Below are positions 1-10,541 of a DNA stretch of 64,000 bases, one piece after another; the first letter of the stretch is position 1, and every line of letters starts with the position of its first letter. The translations under genes and the position numbers were made by a program. The notes beneath the pieces were generated by a model, which saw only the letters and a program-made list of their open reading frames with translations, had not been told where the DNA came from and did not search any database. Location of the stretch: the NCBI RefSeq assembly GCF_019492055.1, contig NZ_JAICBX010000002.1:1519139-1583138 (forward strand), read 5' to 3'. The DNA comes from Flavimaribacter sediminis (GTDB lineage Bacteria; Pseudomonadota; Alphaproteobacteria; Rhizobiales; Rhizobiaceae).

Positions 1-91
1 ATCATTGTATATTGAAAGCTAACGACTATTATGGGTAAGGAAACGCCCGGAAGGGCGTATGTCTTGCGTAATACGGAACAGGGATTTGAAG

Positions 92-601
92 ATGCGGAAT
101 ATTGCAGTGCTGATGCTCATCGGCCTCGTCGTAGTGGCAGCCGGCTGTCAGCGCACGAATTACCGGCCATTGCCCAAGCCTGAACCGCTTTCTCCGGCGC
201 CTGTGGGCACCGTGCAGAGCGGACAATTGTCCTCGCCTGGCGAGGCCAGCGGTTTCCCGGAAGCGCCGGCCGACGCCGGTCAGTCGCAGGAGCAGTTCGA
301 GACGGCCGCCGCAGGCGCTCCGGCGGTCACGCGGGAAGCTCTGGTCGGCCGCTGGACGATTTCGGCGAGCGGATCGAACTGCGATCTGTTCCTGGCGTTG
401 ACCAAGTGGACCGGCGGATACCGCGCTGCTACGCGCGGTTGCAGCAACGAGGCGGCCCTGGTTTCGGCCTGGGACGTCCAGGGCAATCAGGTCCTGCTTT
501 CCGACAATTCCGGCAACCAGTTCGCCAGGCTCTACAAGTCCGGCGAGGAAAGCTACAACGGAACCACAGCGTCCGGACAGCCAGTCAGCCTGAGCCGCTG
601 A
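92..601 (+). CDS. omp19: Omp19-like outer-membrane lipoprotein, AprI/Inh protease-inhibitor fold
   Basis: Lipoprotein of about 169 residues. A short hydrophobic leader ends in a lipobox (VAAGC), so Cys19 should be lipidated. A Pro/Ala-rich linker follows, then a C-terminal domain from about residue 80 beginning LVGRWTISASGSNCDLFL and ending GQPVSLSR. That layout matches the Brucella Omp19 / AprI-Inh inhibitor family as I recall it; members inhibit host or self proteases. Two Cys in the domain could form the family disulfide. The frame is also open upstream to 59, but the ATG at 92 puts the leader directly at the N-terminus. Function is by homology. Confidence 0.85.
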   Translation: MRNIAVLMLIGLVVVAAGCQRTNYRPLPKPEPLSPAPVGTVQSGQLSSPGEASGFPEAPADAGQSQEQFETAAAGAPAVTREALVGRWTISASGSNCDLFLALTKWTGGYRAATRGCSNEAALVSAWDVQGNQVLLSDNSGNQFARLYKSGEESYNGTTASGQPVSLSR

Positions 602-636
602 TCAGAACGGCCGGCGCTTGAACTGGTGACCTCCCG

Positions 637-1794
637 ATGAAGGATATCGCCGAACGCACGACGGTGGTCGAGCGTTACCGGTCACTCGTGAAAAGGGATG
701 CGCTGCAGGAGGACGAGGCGCAGATCGCGCTTGCCGAAAGGCTTGATCGCGTCCTGTCCGAAATCGGCGCAAAGCGCCTGCGTTCCAAATCGAGTTCCCT
801 GGGCTGGCTCTTCGCGCGCAAGAAGAACGCGCCGCCCAAGGTTCGCGGCCTCTACATCTACGGGTCTGTCGGCCGCGGCAAAACCATGCTCATGGACCTC
901 TTCTACAAGCTGGTTCCCGCTCACAAGAAGCGGCGCGTGCATTTCCACGCCTTCATGGCCGACGTCCATGACCGCATCAACGCTCACAGGAAGGCGCACA
1001 AACGGGGGGAAACGCCGGAATCCGATCCGATGCCGCCGGTCGCCGAACAGCTCATCGAGGAAGCCTGGGTGTTGTGCTTTGACGAATTTTCCGTCACCGA
1101 CATCACCGACGCCATGATCCTGTCGCGTTTGTTCGAGCAGCTCTTTGCCCGCGGCTGCGTCCTTGTCGCCACGTCGAATGTGGAGCCGGACGATCTCTAT
1201 CGCGACGGGCTCAACCGGCAACTCTTCCTGCCTTTCATAGATCTGCTGAAGAACGAGGTCGACATTTTCAACCTCGATGCGCGGACGGACTATCGTCTTG
1301 AGAAGTTGCGCCGGCTGCCGGTCTATCTGCACCCGCTCAACGACGAGACGCGCATCGCCTTTGCGAAAACCTGGAAAGAGGTCATCGCCGGCGAACAGAT
1401 CCGGCAGGATACGGTCGAGGTCATGGGGCGGCGTCTGACCGTTTCGCTCGTCGCGGACGGCGTCGCGCGCTTCAGCTTCGACGAACTCTGCCGCCAGCCG
1501 CTCGGAGCGCGGGACTATCTCGCCATCACCGCCAGATACCACACGATCTTCATCGAGAACGTGCCGGTGCTGGACCAGAGCATGCGCAACGAGGCGAAGC
1601 GGTTCATCAATCTTGTCGACGCGCTTTATGATTCCACAACGCTGATCTACATGACGGCGGCCGCCGATCCCGAGGACCTGTTCCGCTCCGGCAGCGGGAC
1701 GGAAGGTTTCGAATTCGCCCGCACGGCCTCGCGTCTGTTCGAGATGCAGAGCCTCGACTATGTTTCCGCGACCCGCGCAGCCAGGGTTGAATGA
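637..1794 (+). CDS. zapE: Cell division protein ZapE (AFG1-like ATPase)
   Basis: AAA+-type ATPase of 385 aa, usual family length. Walker A is GSVGRGKT at residues 76-83 and Walker B is VLCFDEF near 145-151. The C-terminal part keeps the RDYLAI and IFIENVPVL stretches typical of AFG1/ZapE. ZapE acts at the division septum and destabilises FtsZ polymers under stress in E. coli; the mitochondrial homologue handles misfolded respiratory-chain subunits. It lies 35 nt after the lipoprotein and just before the mdh-suc operon, a common order in Rhizobiales. Confidence 0.92.
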   Translation: MKDIAERTTVVERYRSLVKRDALQEDEAQIALAERLDRVLSEIGAKRLRSKSSSLGWLFARKKNAPPKVRGLYIYGSVGRGKTMLMDLFYKLVPAHKKRRVHFHAFMADVHDRINAHRKAHKRGETPESDPMPPVAEQLIEEAWVLCFDEFSVTDITDAMILSRLFEQLFARGCVLVATSNVEPDDLYRDGLNRQLFLPFIDLLKNEVDIFNLDARTDYRLEKLRRLPVYLHPLNDETRIAFAKTWKEVIAGEQIRQDTVEVMGRRLTVSLVADGVARFSFDELCRQPLGARDYLAITARYHTIFIENVPVLDQSMRNEAKRFINLVDALYDSTTLIYMTAAADPEDLFRSGSGTEGFEFARTASRLFEMQSLDYVSATRAARVE

Positions 1795-1813
1795 CCAAAG
1801 AAAAGGCAAAATT

Positions 1814-1845
1814 CTTACGTTTACGTAAGTCCCGAAAGATATAAC
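1814..1845 (+). promoter_or_regulatory. Candidate mdh operon promoter with a dyad at the -35 position
   Basis: CTTACG-TTTA-CGTAAG (1814-1829) is a perfect 6-bp inverted repeat. A -10-like TATAAC follows at 1840-1845, so the dyad sits where the -35 box would be. This suggests a regulated promoter for mdh-suc. No good -35 hexamer is visible, which fits activator dependence or operator overlap. Inference only. Confidence 0.4.
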
Positions 1846-1906
1846 CGTTTGAATTTGCTTATATCCAAAGTTTAAGTTGCCAAATTTTGGAGAGGAGTCT
1901 AATCAC

Positions 1907-2927
<1,021 letters not shown>

Positions 2928-2957
2928 TCCAGCCGTAACGCGAGACGGAAAACTTCC

Positions 2958-4154
2958 ATGAACATACATGAATATCAGGCCAAGGCCCTTCTGAAGGACT
3001 TTGGCGCTCCCGTCGCCGAAGGCGTGCCCGTATTTGCAGCCGATGAGGCGGAAGCGGCCGCCAAGAAACTTCCAGGACCGCTTTACGTGGTCAAGAGCCA
3101 GATCCATGCGGGCGGCCGCGGCAAGGGCAAGTTCAAGGAACTGTCCGCCGACGCCAAGGGCGGCGTACGGCTCTCCGGCTCTGTCGAAGAGGTCGTCGGC
3201 AATACGAAGGAAATGCTCGGCAACACGCTTGTCACCAAGCAGACGGGTCCCGCCGGCAAGCAGGTCAACCGCCTCTATATCGAGGACGGCGCCGATATCG
3301 ACCGCGAACTTTATCTTTCGATCCTCGTCGACCGCACGGTCGGCCGTCCCGCTTTCGTGGTGTCCACCGAAGGCGGCATGGACATCGAGGCGGTGGCCGA
3401 GGAAACGCCGGAGAAGATCCTGACGCTCGCCATCGACCCCGAAACCGGCGTCACGGCTGCGGACTCGGCGAAACTCTGCGATGCGCTGGAGCTGCAGGGC
3501 GAAGCGCGGTCGGACGGCGAGACGCTGTTTCCGATCCTCTACAAGGCCTTCACCGAAAAGGACATGAGCCTGCTCGAGGTCAACCCGCTGATCGTCATGG
3601 AAAACGGCAGACTTCGCGTTCTCGACGCCAAGGTGTCCTTCGACGGCAATGCGCTGTTCCGCCATCCCGACATTGTCGAGCTCCGTGACGTGACGGAAGA
3701 GGATGAGAAGGAGATCGAGGCCTCCAAGCACGATCTCGCCTATGTGGCGCTCGACGGCAATATCGGCTGTATGGTCAATGGCGCGGGCCTGGCCATGGCG
3801 ACCATGGACATTATCAAGCTTTACGGCGCTGAGCCGGCTAACTTTCTCGACGTCGGCGGCGGCGCCACGACGGAAAAGGTCACGGCAGCCTTCAAGATCA
3901 TCACGGCCGATCCGGCGGTGGAAGGCATTCTCGTCAACATCTTCGGCGGCATCATGCGTTGCGACGTGATCGCCGAAGGCGTCGTCACAGCGGTCAAGGA
4001 AGTCGGCCTCAAGGTTCCGCTGGTCGTTCGGCTGGAAGGGACCAATGTCGAGAAAGGCAAGAAGATCATCAACGAGAGCGGTCTCAACGTGATCGCCGCC
4101 GACGATCTCGACGACGCCGCGAAGAAGATCGTCAAGGCGGTCAAGGGAGCCTGA
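2958..4154 (+). CDS. sucC: Succinyl-CoA synthetase (ADP-forming), beta subunit
   Basis: The 398-aa ATP-grasp subunit begins [19 protein letters not shown], the canonical SucC start. It carries the ATP-grasp lysine region [17 protein letters not shown] and the C-terminal CoA-ligase domain (FLDVGGGA...[10 protein letters not shown]). With SucD it interconverts succinyl-CoA and succinate with substrate-level phosphorylation. It lies 30 nt after mdh. Its partner sucD does not follow directly: a cupin gene is inserted between them. Confidence 0.97.
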   Translation: MNIHEYQAKALLKDFGAPVAEGVPVFAADEAEAAAKKLPGPLYVVKSQIHAGGRGKGKFKELSADAKGGVRLSGSVEEVVGNTKEMLGNTLVTKQTGPAGKQVNRLYIEDGADIDRELYLSILVDRTVGRPAFVVSTEGGMDIEAVAEETPEKILTLAIDPETGVTAADSAKLCDALELQGEARSDGETLFPILYKAFTEKDMSLLEVNPLIVMENGRLRVLDAKVSFDGNALFRHPDIVELRDVTEEDEKEIEASKHDLAYVALDGNIGCMVNGAGLAMATMDIIKLYGAEPANFLDVGGGATTEKVTAAFKIITADPAVEGILVNIFGGIMRCDVIAEGVVTAVKEVGLKVPLVVRLEGTNVEKGKKIINESGLNVIAADDLDDAAKKIVKAVKGA

Positions 4155-4159
4155 GCAAG

Positions 4160-4528
4160 GTGCCTCCGCACAAGATCAATCTCCTCGAAGCCGCCGAAGG
4201 CATAATCGGGGTTTTCCAGCCCCACATCGCCGGAGACGTCAACGATTCCCAGGTCAAGATCGCCAAGTTCGGCGAAATCTTCGACTGGCACGCGCATGAC
4301 GCGGAAGACGAGGGTTTTCTCGTCCTGCGCGGACGCATTGCAATCGACTTCAGGGACGGCGCGGTGGAACTCGGCGAAGGCGATTTCATGGTGGTGCCGA
4401 AAACGGTGGAGCACCGGCCGCGTTCGCTGACGCACGAACCCGTCGTTTTGATGTTCGAGCCCGCGACCACCCTGAACACCGGCAACGCCGAGAGCGATCT
4501 TACCGTTTCAGAACTCAACCGACTTTAG
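4160..4528 (+). CDS. Small cupin-domain protein between sucC and sucD
   Basis: Single-domain cupin of about 122 aa. The first cupin motif is exact (G38-X5-H44-X-H46-X4-E51-X6-G58) and the second contains GEGDFMVVP...EH with His85, so the four usual metal ligands are present. I choose the GTG at 4160, 5 nt after the sucC stop; the frame extends further upstream only as an Arg-rich shadow of sucC. The stop is 8 nt before sucD, so it is embedded in the operon and must be cotranscribed. The substrate is unknown; small cupins of this kind are isomerases, dioxygenases or sugar/metabolite-binding proteins. Confidence 0.8.
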   Translation: MPPHKINLLEAAEGIIGVFQPHIAGDVNDSQVKIAKFGEIFDWHAHDAEDEGFLVLRGRIAIDFRDGAVELGEGDFMVVPKTVEHRPRSLTHEPVVLMFEPATTLNTGNAESDLTVSELNRL

Positions 4529-4536
4529 GAAGAAGA

Positions 4537-5448
4537 ATGTCCATTCTCGTCAACAAGGATACCAAGGTTCTCGTCCAGGGACTGACCGGCAAGACAGGAA
4601 CCTTTCACACGGAACAGGCGCTCGCCTACTACGGCACGAAGATGGTCGGCGGGGTTCACCCGAAAAAGGGCGGTGAAACCTGGACAGGCAAGGTTGGCGA
4701 CGGAACCGCGGATCTGCCGATCTACGCCACGGTCGCCGAAGGCCGCGACGCGACGGGCGCCGACGCCTCCGTCATCTACGTTCCGCCGGCCGGCGCCGCC
4801 GCGGCGATCATCGAGGCGATCGACGCCGAGATCCCGCTGATCGTTTGTATCACCGAGGGCATTCCGGTTCTCGACATGGTCAAGGTCAAGGCGCGGCTCG
4901 AGAAGTCGAATTCGCGGCTGATCGGACCGAACTGCCCGGGCGTTCTGACGCCTGAAGAATGCAAGATCGGCATCATGCCGGGCAATATTTTCAAGAAAGG
5001 CTCCGTGGGCGTTGTTTCGCGCTCGGGAACGCTTACCTACGAAGCAGTCTTCCAGACGTCGAACGCCGGGCTCGGCCAGACTACGGCCGTCGGCATCGGC
5101 GGCGACCCGGTCAAGGGCACCGAGTTCATCGACGTGCTTGAGATGTTTTTGGCGGACGACGCGACGACGTCGATCATCATGATCGGCGAGATCGGCGGAT
5201 CGGCTGAGGAAGACGCAGCGCAGTTCCTGGCCGACGAGGCCAAAAAGGGCCGCAAGAAGCCGACCGTCGGCTTCATCGCCGGCCGCACGGCGCCTCCGGG
5301 CCGCACGATGGGTCACGCCGGCGCCGTCATTTCCGGCGGCAAGGGCGGCGCGGAAGACAAGATCGCAGCCATGGAAGCGGCCGGCATCACGGTGTCGCCG
5401 TCTCCGGCGCAACTCGGCAGCACGCTCGTCGAGGTGTTGAAGGGCTAG
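4537..5448 (+). CDS. sucD: Succinyl-CoA synthetase, alpha subunit
   Basis: The 303-aa alpha subunit starts [21 protein letters not shown]. It has the CoA-binding Rossmann half and the phosphohistidine motif [18 protein letters not shown] (His about 260), which relays phosphate in the SucCD reaction. It follows the cupin gene by 8 nt, with AGGAAGAAG just ahead of the ATG as ribosome binding site. A 262-nt gap with two dyads follows before sucA. Confidence 0.97.
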   Translation: MSILVNKDTKVLVQGLTGKTGTFHTEQALAYYGTKMVGGVHPKKGGETWTGKVGDGTADLPIYATVAEGRDATGADASVIYVPPAGAAAAIIEAIDAEIPLIVCITEGIPVLDMVKVKARLEKSNSRLIGPNCPGVLTPEECKIGIMPGNIFKKGSVGVVSRSGTLTYEAVFQTSNAGLGQTTAVGIGGDPVKGTEFIDVLEMFLADDATTSIIMIGEIGGSAEEDAAQFLADEAKKGRKKPTVGFIAGRTAPPGRTMGHAGAVISGGKGGAEDKIAAMEAAGITVSPSPAQLGSTLVEVLKG

Positions 5449-5456
5449 ATAAGGAA

Positions 5457-5474
5457 GGGCGGCGGTAGCCGCCC
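5457..5474 (+). terminator. GC hairpin after sucD (attenuator or mRNA-stabilising stem)
   Basis: GGGCGGC-GGTA-GCCGCCC forms a perfect 7-bp stem with a 4-nt loop, 8 nt after the sucD stop. No T-run follows, so it is not a typical intrinsic terminator. It may lower or stabilise the upstream mRNA segment. Confidence 0.4.
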
Positions 5475-5511
5475 GAAGCGCCTGTGCGGCGATTGACGCC
5501 GGCGGGCGAGG

Positions 5512-5525
5512 CTCCGTTAACGGAG
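5512..5525. promoter_or_regulatory. Perfect palindrome CTCCGTTAACGGAG upstream of sucA
   Basis: A 14-bp uninterrupted palindrome lies about 185 nt upstream of the sucA ATG, in the only long gap of the TCA operon. It looks like a dimeric regulator site. No regulator can be named. If it is an operator it would mark an internal promoter for sucAB. Confidence 0.35.
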
Positions 5526-5710
5526 TTGTGACGGATCCCCGCCTTCCTGTCGGGAAAAAGGGTTCCGTTGCGGTGTGAAACGTGACTAGTGTAGGGCGCG
5601 TCCGGGATGCGCCGCAATTTGGTTTAGGCGAGGCCCCGGAAGGGCGCTCGAGTGGCGGCCGGCAGGGCCGTCGGCAAGTTCAAGGAGGCGGAAATCTCCG
5701 CAAAAGGCTG

Positions 5711-8695
5711 ATGTCAAGACAGCAAGCCAACGAAGCCTTCCAGGCGACGTCTTTTCTCTACGGAAGCAACGCATTATACATCGAAGACCTGTATGCCCGA
5801 TACGAGGATGATCCGTCCTCCGTTCCGGACGAGTGGCGCTCGTTTTTCGGCGCTTTGCAGGATGATGCGGACGCCGTGCGCAAGGCCGCCAGGGGCGCGT
5901 CCTGGAAGAAACCGAACTGGCCCATCCAGGCGAACGGCGAACTGGTGTCCGCGCTCGACGGCGACTGGGGCACGGTCGAAAAACACATCGAGGGCCGGCT
6001 GAAGGAAAAGGCCGCCAACGGATCGGCGGCGATCGAGGATGTCGACGTCCTGCAGGCGACGCGCGATTCCGTGCGCGCCATCATGATGATCCGCGCCTAT
6101 CGCATGCGTGGCCACCTGCACGCCAATCTCGATCCGCTCGGCATCGCCGAGGCCAAGGAAGACTACAACGAATTGTCACCGGAAAACTACGGCTTCACGC
6201 CGCAGGATTATGACCGACGCATCTTCCTCGACAATGTGCTGGGCCTGGAATACGCCACCATCAACGAGATGCTGGAGATCCTGAGGCGGACCTACTGCTC
6301 GACGATCGGCGTCGAGTTCATGCACATCTCCAATCCGGAAGAGAAGTCCTGGATCCAGCAGCGCATCGAGGGCCCCGACAAGGGCGTCGATTTCACCAAG
6401 CGCGGAAAGGTGGCGATCCTGCAGAAACTGGTCGAGGCCGAAGGCTTCGAAAAGTTCATCGACGTGAAGTACAAGGGCACCAAGCGCTTCGGCCTCGATG
6501 GCGGCGAATCGCTCATTCCCGCGCTCGAACAGATCATCAAGCGCGGCGGCGGCATGGGCCTGAAGGAAATCGTCCTGGGCATGGCGCATCGCGGCCGTCT
6601 CAACGTGCTCAGCCAGGTCATGGGCAAGTCGCACCGGGCGATCTTCAACGAATTCAAGGGCGGTTCCTTCACGCCCGATGACGTCGAAGGCTCCGGCGAC
6701 GTGAAATACCATCTCGGCGCCTCCTCGGACCGGGAATTCGACGGCAACAAGGTGCACCTGTCGCTGACCGCCAACCCGTCGCACCTCGAAATCGTCAATC
6801 CCGTCGTCATGGGCAAGGCGCGCGCCAAGCAGGATCTGCTCGCCGGGTCCCGGCGCGGCGAAGTCGTGCCGCTTTCCGAGCGCGTTCAGGTGCTGCCGCT
6901 GCTGCTGCACGGCGACGCCGCCTTCGCCGGTCAGGGCGTGGTCGCCGAGTGCCTCGGCCTGTCGGGCCTGCGCGGCCACCGGGTCGCCGGCACGATCCAC
7001 GTCATCATCAACAACCAGATCGGTTTCACGACCAATCCACGCTTCTCGCGCTCCTCGCCCTATCCGTCGGATGTGGCGAAGATGATCGAGGCGCCGATCT
7101 TCCACGTCAACGGCGACGATCCGGAAGCGGTGACCTATGCGGCGAAGGTCGCGACCGAATTCCGCATGACCTTCCAAAAGCCGGTGGTCATCGACATGTT
7201 CTGCTATCGCCGCTTCGGCCACAATGAGGGCGACGAGCCGGCGTTCACCCAGCCGATCATGTACGACCGCATCCGGGCGCATCAGACGACCGTCGAAATC
7301 TATTCGAAGAAGCTGATAGCCGAAGGCCTGTTGACCGAGGAAGAGCTAGAGACCATGCGCGCCGACTGGCGCGCCTATCTCGAAGAAGAGTTCGAGGCGG
7401 GCCATTCCTACAAGCCCAACAAGGCCGACTGGCTGGACGGCGCCTGGTCGGGCATGCGGGTCGCCGACAACCAGGACGAAAAGCGCCGGGGCAAGACGGC
7501 GATCACCGTCAAGCAGCTCAAGGATATCGGCCGCAAGCTGTCCACGGTTCCGGAGGACTTCAACGTCCACCGCACGATCAAGCGGTTCATGGATCATCGC
7601 GCGCAGATGATCGAGACCGGCGAGAACATCGACTGGGCGACGGCGGAGGCGCTGGCCTTCGGCTCCCTGGTGCTGGAAGGCCATCCCGTGCGCCTGTCCG
7701 GTCAGGACGTGGAGCGCGGCACCTTCTCGCAACGCCATTCGGTGCTTTACGACCAGAAGGACGAGGGCCGCTACATCCCGCTCAACAATTTGAGCTCCGG
7801 TCAGGCGCTCTACGAAGTCATCAACTCGATGCTCTCCGAAGAGGCTGTGCTCGGTTTCGAATACGGTTACTCTCTGTCGGAACCGAACGCGCTGACGCTA
7901 TGGGAAGCCCAGTTCGGCGATTTCGCCAATGGGGCGCAGGTTGTCTTCGACCAGTTCATTTCGTCGGGCGAACGCAAATGGCTGCGCATGTCCGGCCTCG
8001 TCTGCCTGCTGCCGCACGGCTATGAAGGCCAGGGTCCGGAGCATTCGTCGGCCCGGCTCGAGCGGTTCCTGCAGCTTTGCGCCGAAGACAACATGCAGGT
8101 CGCCTATTGTTCTACGCCGGCTAACTACTATCACGTCCTGCGCAGGCAGATGAAGCGCGACTTCCGCAAGCCGTTGATCCTGATGACGCCGAAATCGCTG
8201 CTGCGCCACAAGCGCGCCGTCTCGCAGCTTTCGGAAATGGCCAGCGATACGTCGTTCCACCGCTTGCTGTGGGACGACGCCGAAACACTCAAGGACCAGC
8301 CGATCAAGCTGCAGAAGGACAACAAGATCCGGCGCGTCGTCATGTGCAGCGGCAAGGTCTATTACGACCTTTACGAGGAGCGTGAACAGCGCGGCGTCGA
8401 CGACATCTACCTGCTGCGTCTCGAACAGCTCTATCCTTTCCCGGCCAAGGCGCTGATCAACGAACTCTCACGCTTCCGCCAGGCCGAAATGGTCTGGTGT
8501 CAGGAAGAACCCAAGAACATGGGCGCATGGTCCTTCATCGATCCCTATCTGGAATGGGTGCTCGCGCATATCGACGCCAAGTATCAGCGCGTGCGCTATA
8601 CGGGTCGGCCGGCGGCCGCCTCTCCGGCGACCGGGCTGATGTCGAAGCACAAGGCGCAGCTCGAAGCGTTCCTTGAGGATGCGCTCGGCAACTGA
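5711..8695 (+). CDS. sucA: 2-oxoglutarate dehydrogenase E1 component
   Basis: Thiamine-diphosphate E1 of the 2-oxoglutarate dehydrogenase complex, 994 aa. Visible family features are the N-terminal FLYGSNALYIEDLYARYEDD segment that docks E2, the GMAHRGRLNVLSQV core, the ThDP region IINNQIGFTTNPRFSRSSPY, and C-terminal QEEPKNMGAW. I use the ATG at 5711 (MSRQQANEAF), where homology begins; the frame is open back to 5582. AAGGAGG lies about 21 nt upstream, rather far. It starts the sucA-sucB-(unknown)-lpd half of the operon. Confidence 0.96.
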   Translation: MSRQQANEAFQATSFLYGSNALYIEDLYARYEDDPSSVPDEWRSFFGALQDDADAVRKAARGASWKKPNWPIQANGELVSALDGDWGTVEKHIEGRLKEKAANGSAAIEDVDVLQATRDSVRAIMMIRAYRMRGHLHANLDPLGIAEAKEDYNELSPENYGFTPQDYDRRIFLDNVLGLEYATINEMLEILRRTYCSTIGVEFMHISNPEEKSWIQQRIEGPDKGVDFTKRGKVAILQKLVEAEGFEKFIDVKYKGTKRFGLDGGESLIPALEQIIKRGGGMGLKEIVLGMAHRGRLNVLSQVMGKSHRAIFNEFKGGSFTPDDVEGSGDVKYHLGASSDREFDGNKVHLSLTANPSHLEIVNPVVMGKARAKQDLLAGSRRGEVVPLSERVQVLPLLLHGDAAFAGQGVVAECLGLSGLRGHRVAGTIHVIINNQIGFTTNPRFSRSSPYPSDVAKMIEAPIFHVNGDDPEAVTYAAKVATEFRMTFQKPVVIDMFCYRRFGHNEGDEPAFTQPIMYDRIRAHQTTVEIYSKKLIAEGLLTEEELETMRADWRAYLEEEFEAGHSYKPNKADWLDGAWSGMRVADNQDEKRRGKTAITVKQLKDIGRKLSTVPEDFNVHRTIKRFMDHRAQMIETGENIDWATAEALAFGSLVLEGHPVRLSGQDVERGTFSQRHSVLYDQKDEGRYIPLNNLSSGQALYEVINSMLSEEAVLGFEYGYSLSEPNALTLWEAQFGDFANGAQVVFDQFISSGERKWLRMSGLVCLLPHGYEGQGPEHSSARLERFLQLCAEDNMQVAYCSTPANYYHVLRRQMKRDFRKPLILMTPKSLLRHKRAVSQLSEMASDTSFHRLLWDDAETLKDQPIKLQKDNKIRRVVMCSGKVYYDLYEEREQRGVDDIYLLRLEQLYPFPAKALINELSRFRQAEMVWCQEEPKNMGAWSFIDPYLEWVLAHIDAKYQRVRYTGRPAAASPATGLMSKHKAQLEAFLEDALGN

Positions 8696-8734
8696 CGATC
8701 CTCAGCAACGAAACTGACATAACGGAAAAACAAC

Positions 8735-9970
8735 ATGGCCACTGAAATCCGCGTTCCCACTCTGGGAGAATCCGTTTCAGAAGCAACGATCGGAACCTGG
8801 TACAAGAAGGTCGGCGACGCCGTCGCCGTCGATGAGGCGCTCCTCGAGCTTGAAACAGACAAGGTGACGATCGAGGTTCCGGCGCCGACCGCCGGCACGC
8901 TCTCCGAGATCGTCGCCAAGGAAGGCGACACCGTCGAGGTCGACGCCATCCTCGGACAAATCGCCGAAGGCGCGGCGGCCGCCGCCAAGTCCGAACCGGC
9001 GAAGGAAAGCAGGGAAGAACCGAAGGCAGAGGCAAAGCCGGCGTCTGAGGAAAAACCGGCCGCATCCGGAAAATCCGACATGCCGCCGTCGCCGTCTGCA
9101 GCGCGGATGATGGAAGAAAAGGACGTCGAGCCGGAGCAGGTCGAAGGCACCGGCAAGCGCGGCCAGGTCCTCAAGGGCGACGTCATCGACGCGATCGAAA
9201 AGGGTTTCGACCAGTCGCCGCAGCCGGCGCCGGCCGCTGTCGCCCGTCCTGCTTCGTCGTCGGATGACGAGGCGCGCGAGGAACGGGTCAAGATGACCCG
9301 CCTGCGCCAGACCATTGCGCGGCGTCTGAAGGACGCTCAGAACACGGCGGCGATGTTGACCACCTATAACGAGGTGGACATGACGGCCGTGATGGACCTG
9401 CGCAAGAAGTACAAGGAGCTCTTCGAGAAGAAGCACGGCGTCAAGCTCGGCTTCATGGGCTTCTTCACCAAGGCCGTGTGCCATGCGCTGAAGGAAGTTC
9501 CGGCGGTCAACGCCGAGATTGACGGCGCAGAGATCATCTACAAGAATTACTGCCATGTCGGCGTCGCCGTCGGCACCGACAAGGGCCTCGTCGTGCCGGT
9601 GGTGCGCGACGCAGACGCCATGTCGATCGCCCAGATCGAAGCGGAAATCGCCCGCCTCGGGATGGCTGCGCGCGACGGCAAGCTCGACATGAAGGACATG
9701 CAGGGCGGAACTTTCACCATTTCCAACGGCGGCGTCTACGGTTCGCTGATGTCCTCGCCGATCCTCAATGCGCCGCAATCGGGCATTCTCGGCATGCACA
9801 AGATCCAGGAGCGGCCGATGGCGATCGGCGGCCAGGTGGTCATCCGCCCGATGATGTATCTGGCGCTGTCCTATGACCACCGGATTGTCGACGGCAAGGA
9901 AGCCGTGACCTTCCTCGTGCGGGTCAAGGAAAGCCTTGAAGATCCGGAACGTCTCGTCCTCGACCTCTGA
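8735..9970 (+). CDS. sucB: 2-oxoglutarate dehydrogenase E2, dihydrolipoyl succinyltransferase
   Basis: 411-aa E2 core of the complex. One lipoyl domain carries the lipoylated Lys43 ([10 protein letters not shown]). An Ala/Glu/Lys-rich linker follows, then a peripheral-subunit-binding domain ([19 protein letters not shown], about 111-150) and the catalytic domain ending in YDHRIVDG with the active-site His and Asp. It transfers succinyl groups from lipoamide to CoA. It lies 39 nt after sucA. Confidence 0.97.
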   Translation: MATEIRVPTLGESVSEATIGTWYKKVGDAVAVDEALLELETDKVTIEVPAPTAGTLSEIVAKEGDTVEVDAILGQIAEGAAAAAKSEPAKESREEPKAEAKPASEEKPAASGKSDMPPSPSAARMMEEKDVEPEQVEGTGKRGQVLKGDVIDAIEKGFDQSPQPAPAAVARPASSSDDEAREERVKMTRLRQTIARRLKDAQNTAAMLTTYNEVDMTAVMDLRKKYKELFEKKHGVKLGFMGFFTKAVCHALKEVPAVNAEIDGAEIIYKNYCHVGVAVGTDKGLVVPVVRDADAMSIAQIEAEIARLGMAARDGKLDMKDMQGGTFTISNGGVYGSLMSSPILNAPQSGILGMHKIQERPMAIGGQVVIRPMMYLALSYDHRIVDGKEAVTFLVRVKESLEDPERLVLDL

Positions 9971-10006
9971 TCCGGCCGCGGACCGGAAAACGGAAACGGA
10001 ACTGTG

Positions 10007-10519
10007 ATGAAACCGCTTGCCGCCATAGCGCCGGTCGCCATTCTCTGTTTCGGAGTGGGAGAAACCGGAGCGGCGTCATCCGACGGCGGCAAGACCGGGC
10101 GAAACTGTCCGCTTGCGCTCGCCGCCTACCAGGCGGCGGACCAGGCGATCCTGCTGGAGTTTAGAGGCGACGAAACAAGAAGCTTCCGCGTCGTCGTCGA
10201 TGGTCTCGACCCCATGCTTGACGGCTATGTCTTTCCGGACGAAGCCGGCGAAGGCGAACTCGGCGTCGTTCTCGACGATTGTCCGGAAGGCGACGTGACG
10301 GGGAACGATCTGTCGCAGTGCCGAATCTGGCAGGGACCAATGCTTGCCTCCGGCGCCGACGGCGGGACGGCGCCGCTGCCCGGACATCACCAGCCAGCAA
10401 GCCCCTATGTCGTCATGCAGGGGCTCGACCAGGCGCTGACGCAATCGGCGCTCTTCGTCGAGGCGGGCCTGCCTGCAATCGAATTTGAATATCTGTCACT
10501 CTATGCCTGTCAGGAATAG
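10007..10519 (+). CDS. Secreted protein of unknown function between sucB and lpd
   Basis: About 170 aa with a typical Sec signal peptide (Lys, hydrophobic stretch, cleavage near GETGAASS). The mature part is acidic with four Cys, suggesting periplasmic disulfides. A GTG at 10004 is an alternative start. It sits 36 nt after sucB and 22 nt before lpd, so it is probably cotranscribed with cytoplasmic TCA enzymes, which makes a secreted product odd. I do not recognise a domain. Confidence 0.7.
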   Translation: MKPLAAIAPVAILCFGVGETGAASSDGGKTGRNCPLALAAYQAADQAILLEFRGDETRSFRVVVDGLDPMLDGYVFPDEAGEGELGVVLDDCPEGDVTGNDLSQCRIWQGPMLASGADGGTAPLPGHHQPASPYVVMQGLDQALTQSALFVEAGLPAIEFEYLSLYACQE

Positions 10520-10541
10520 CTGAGCGAAAGGATTGGCCACA

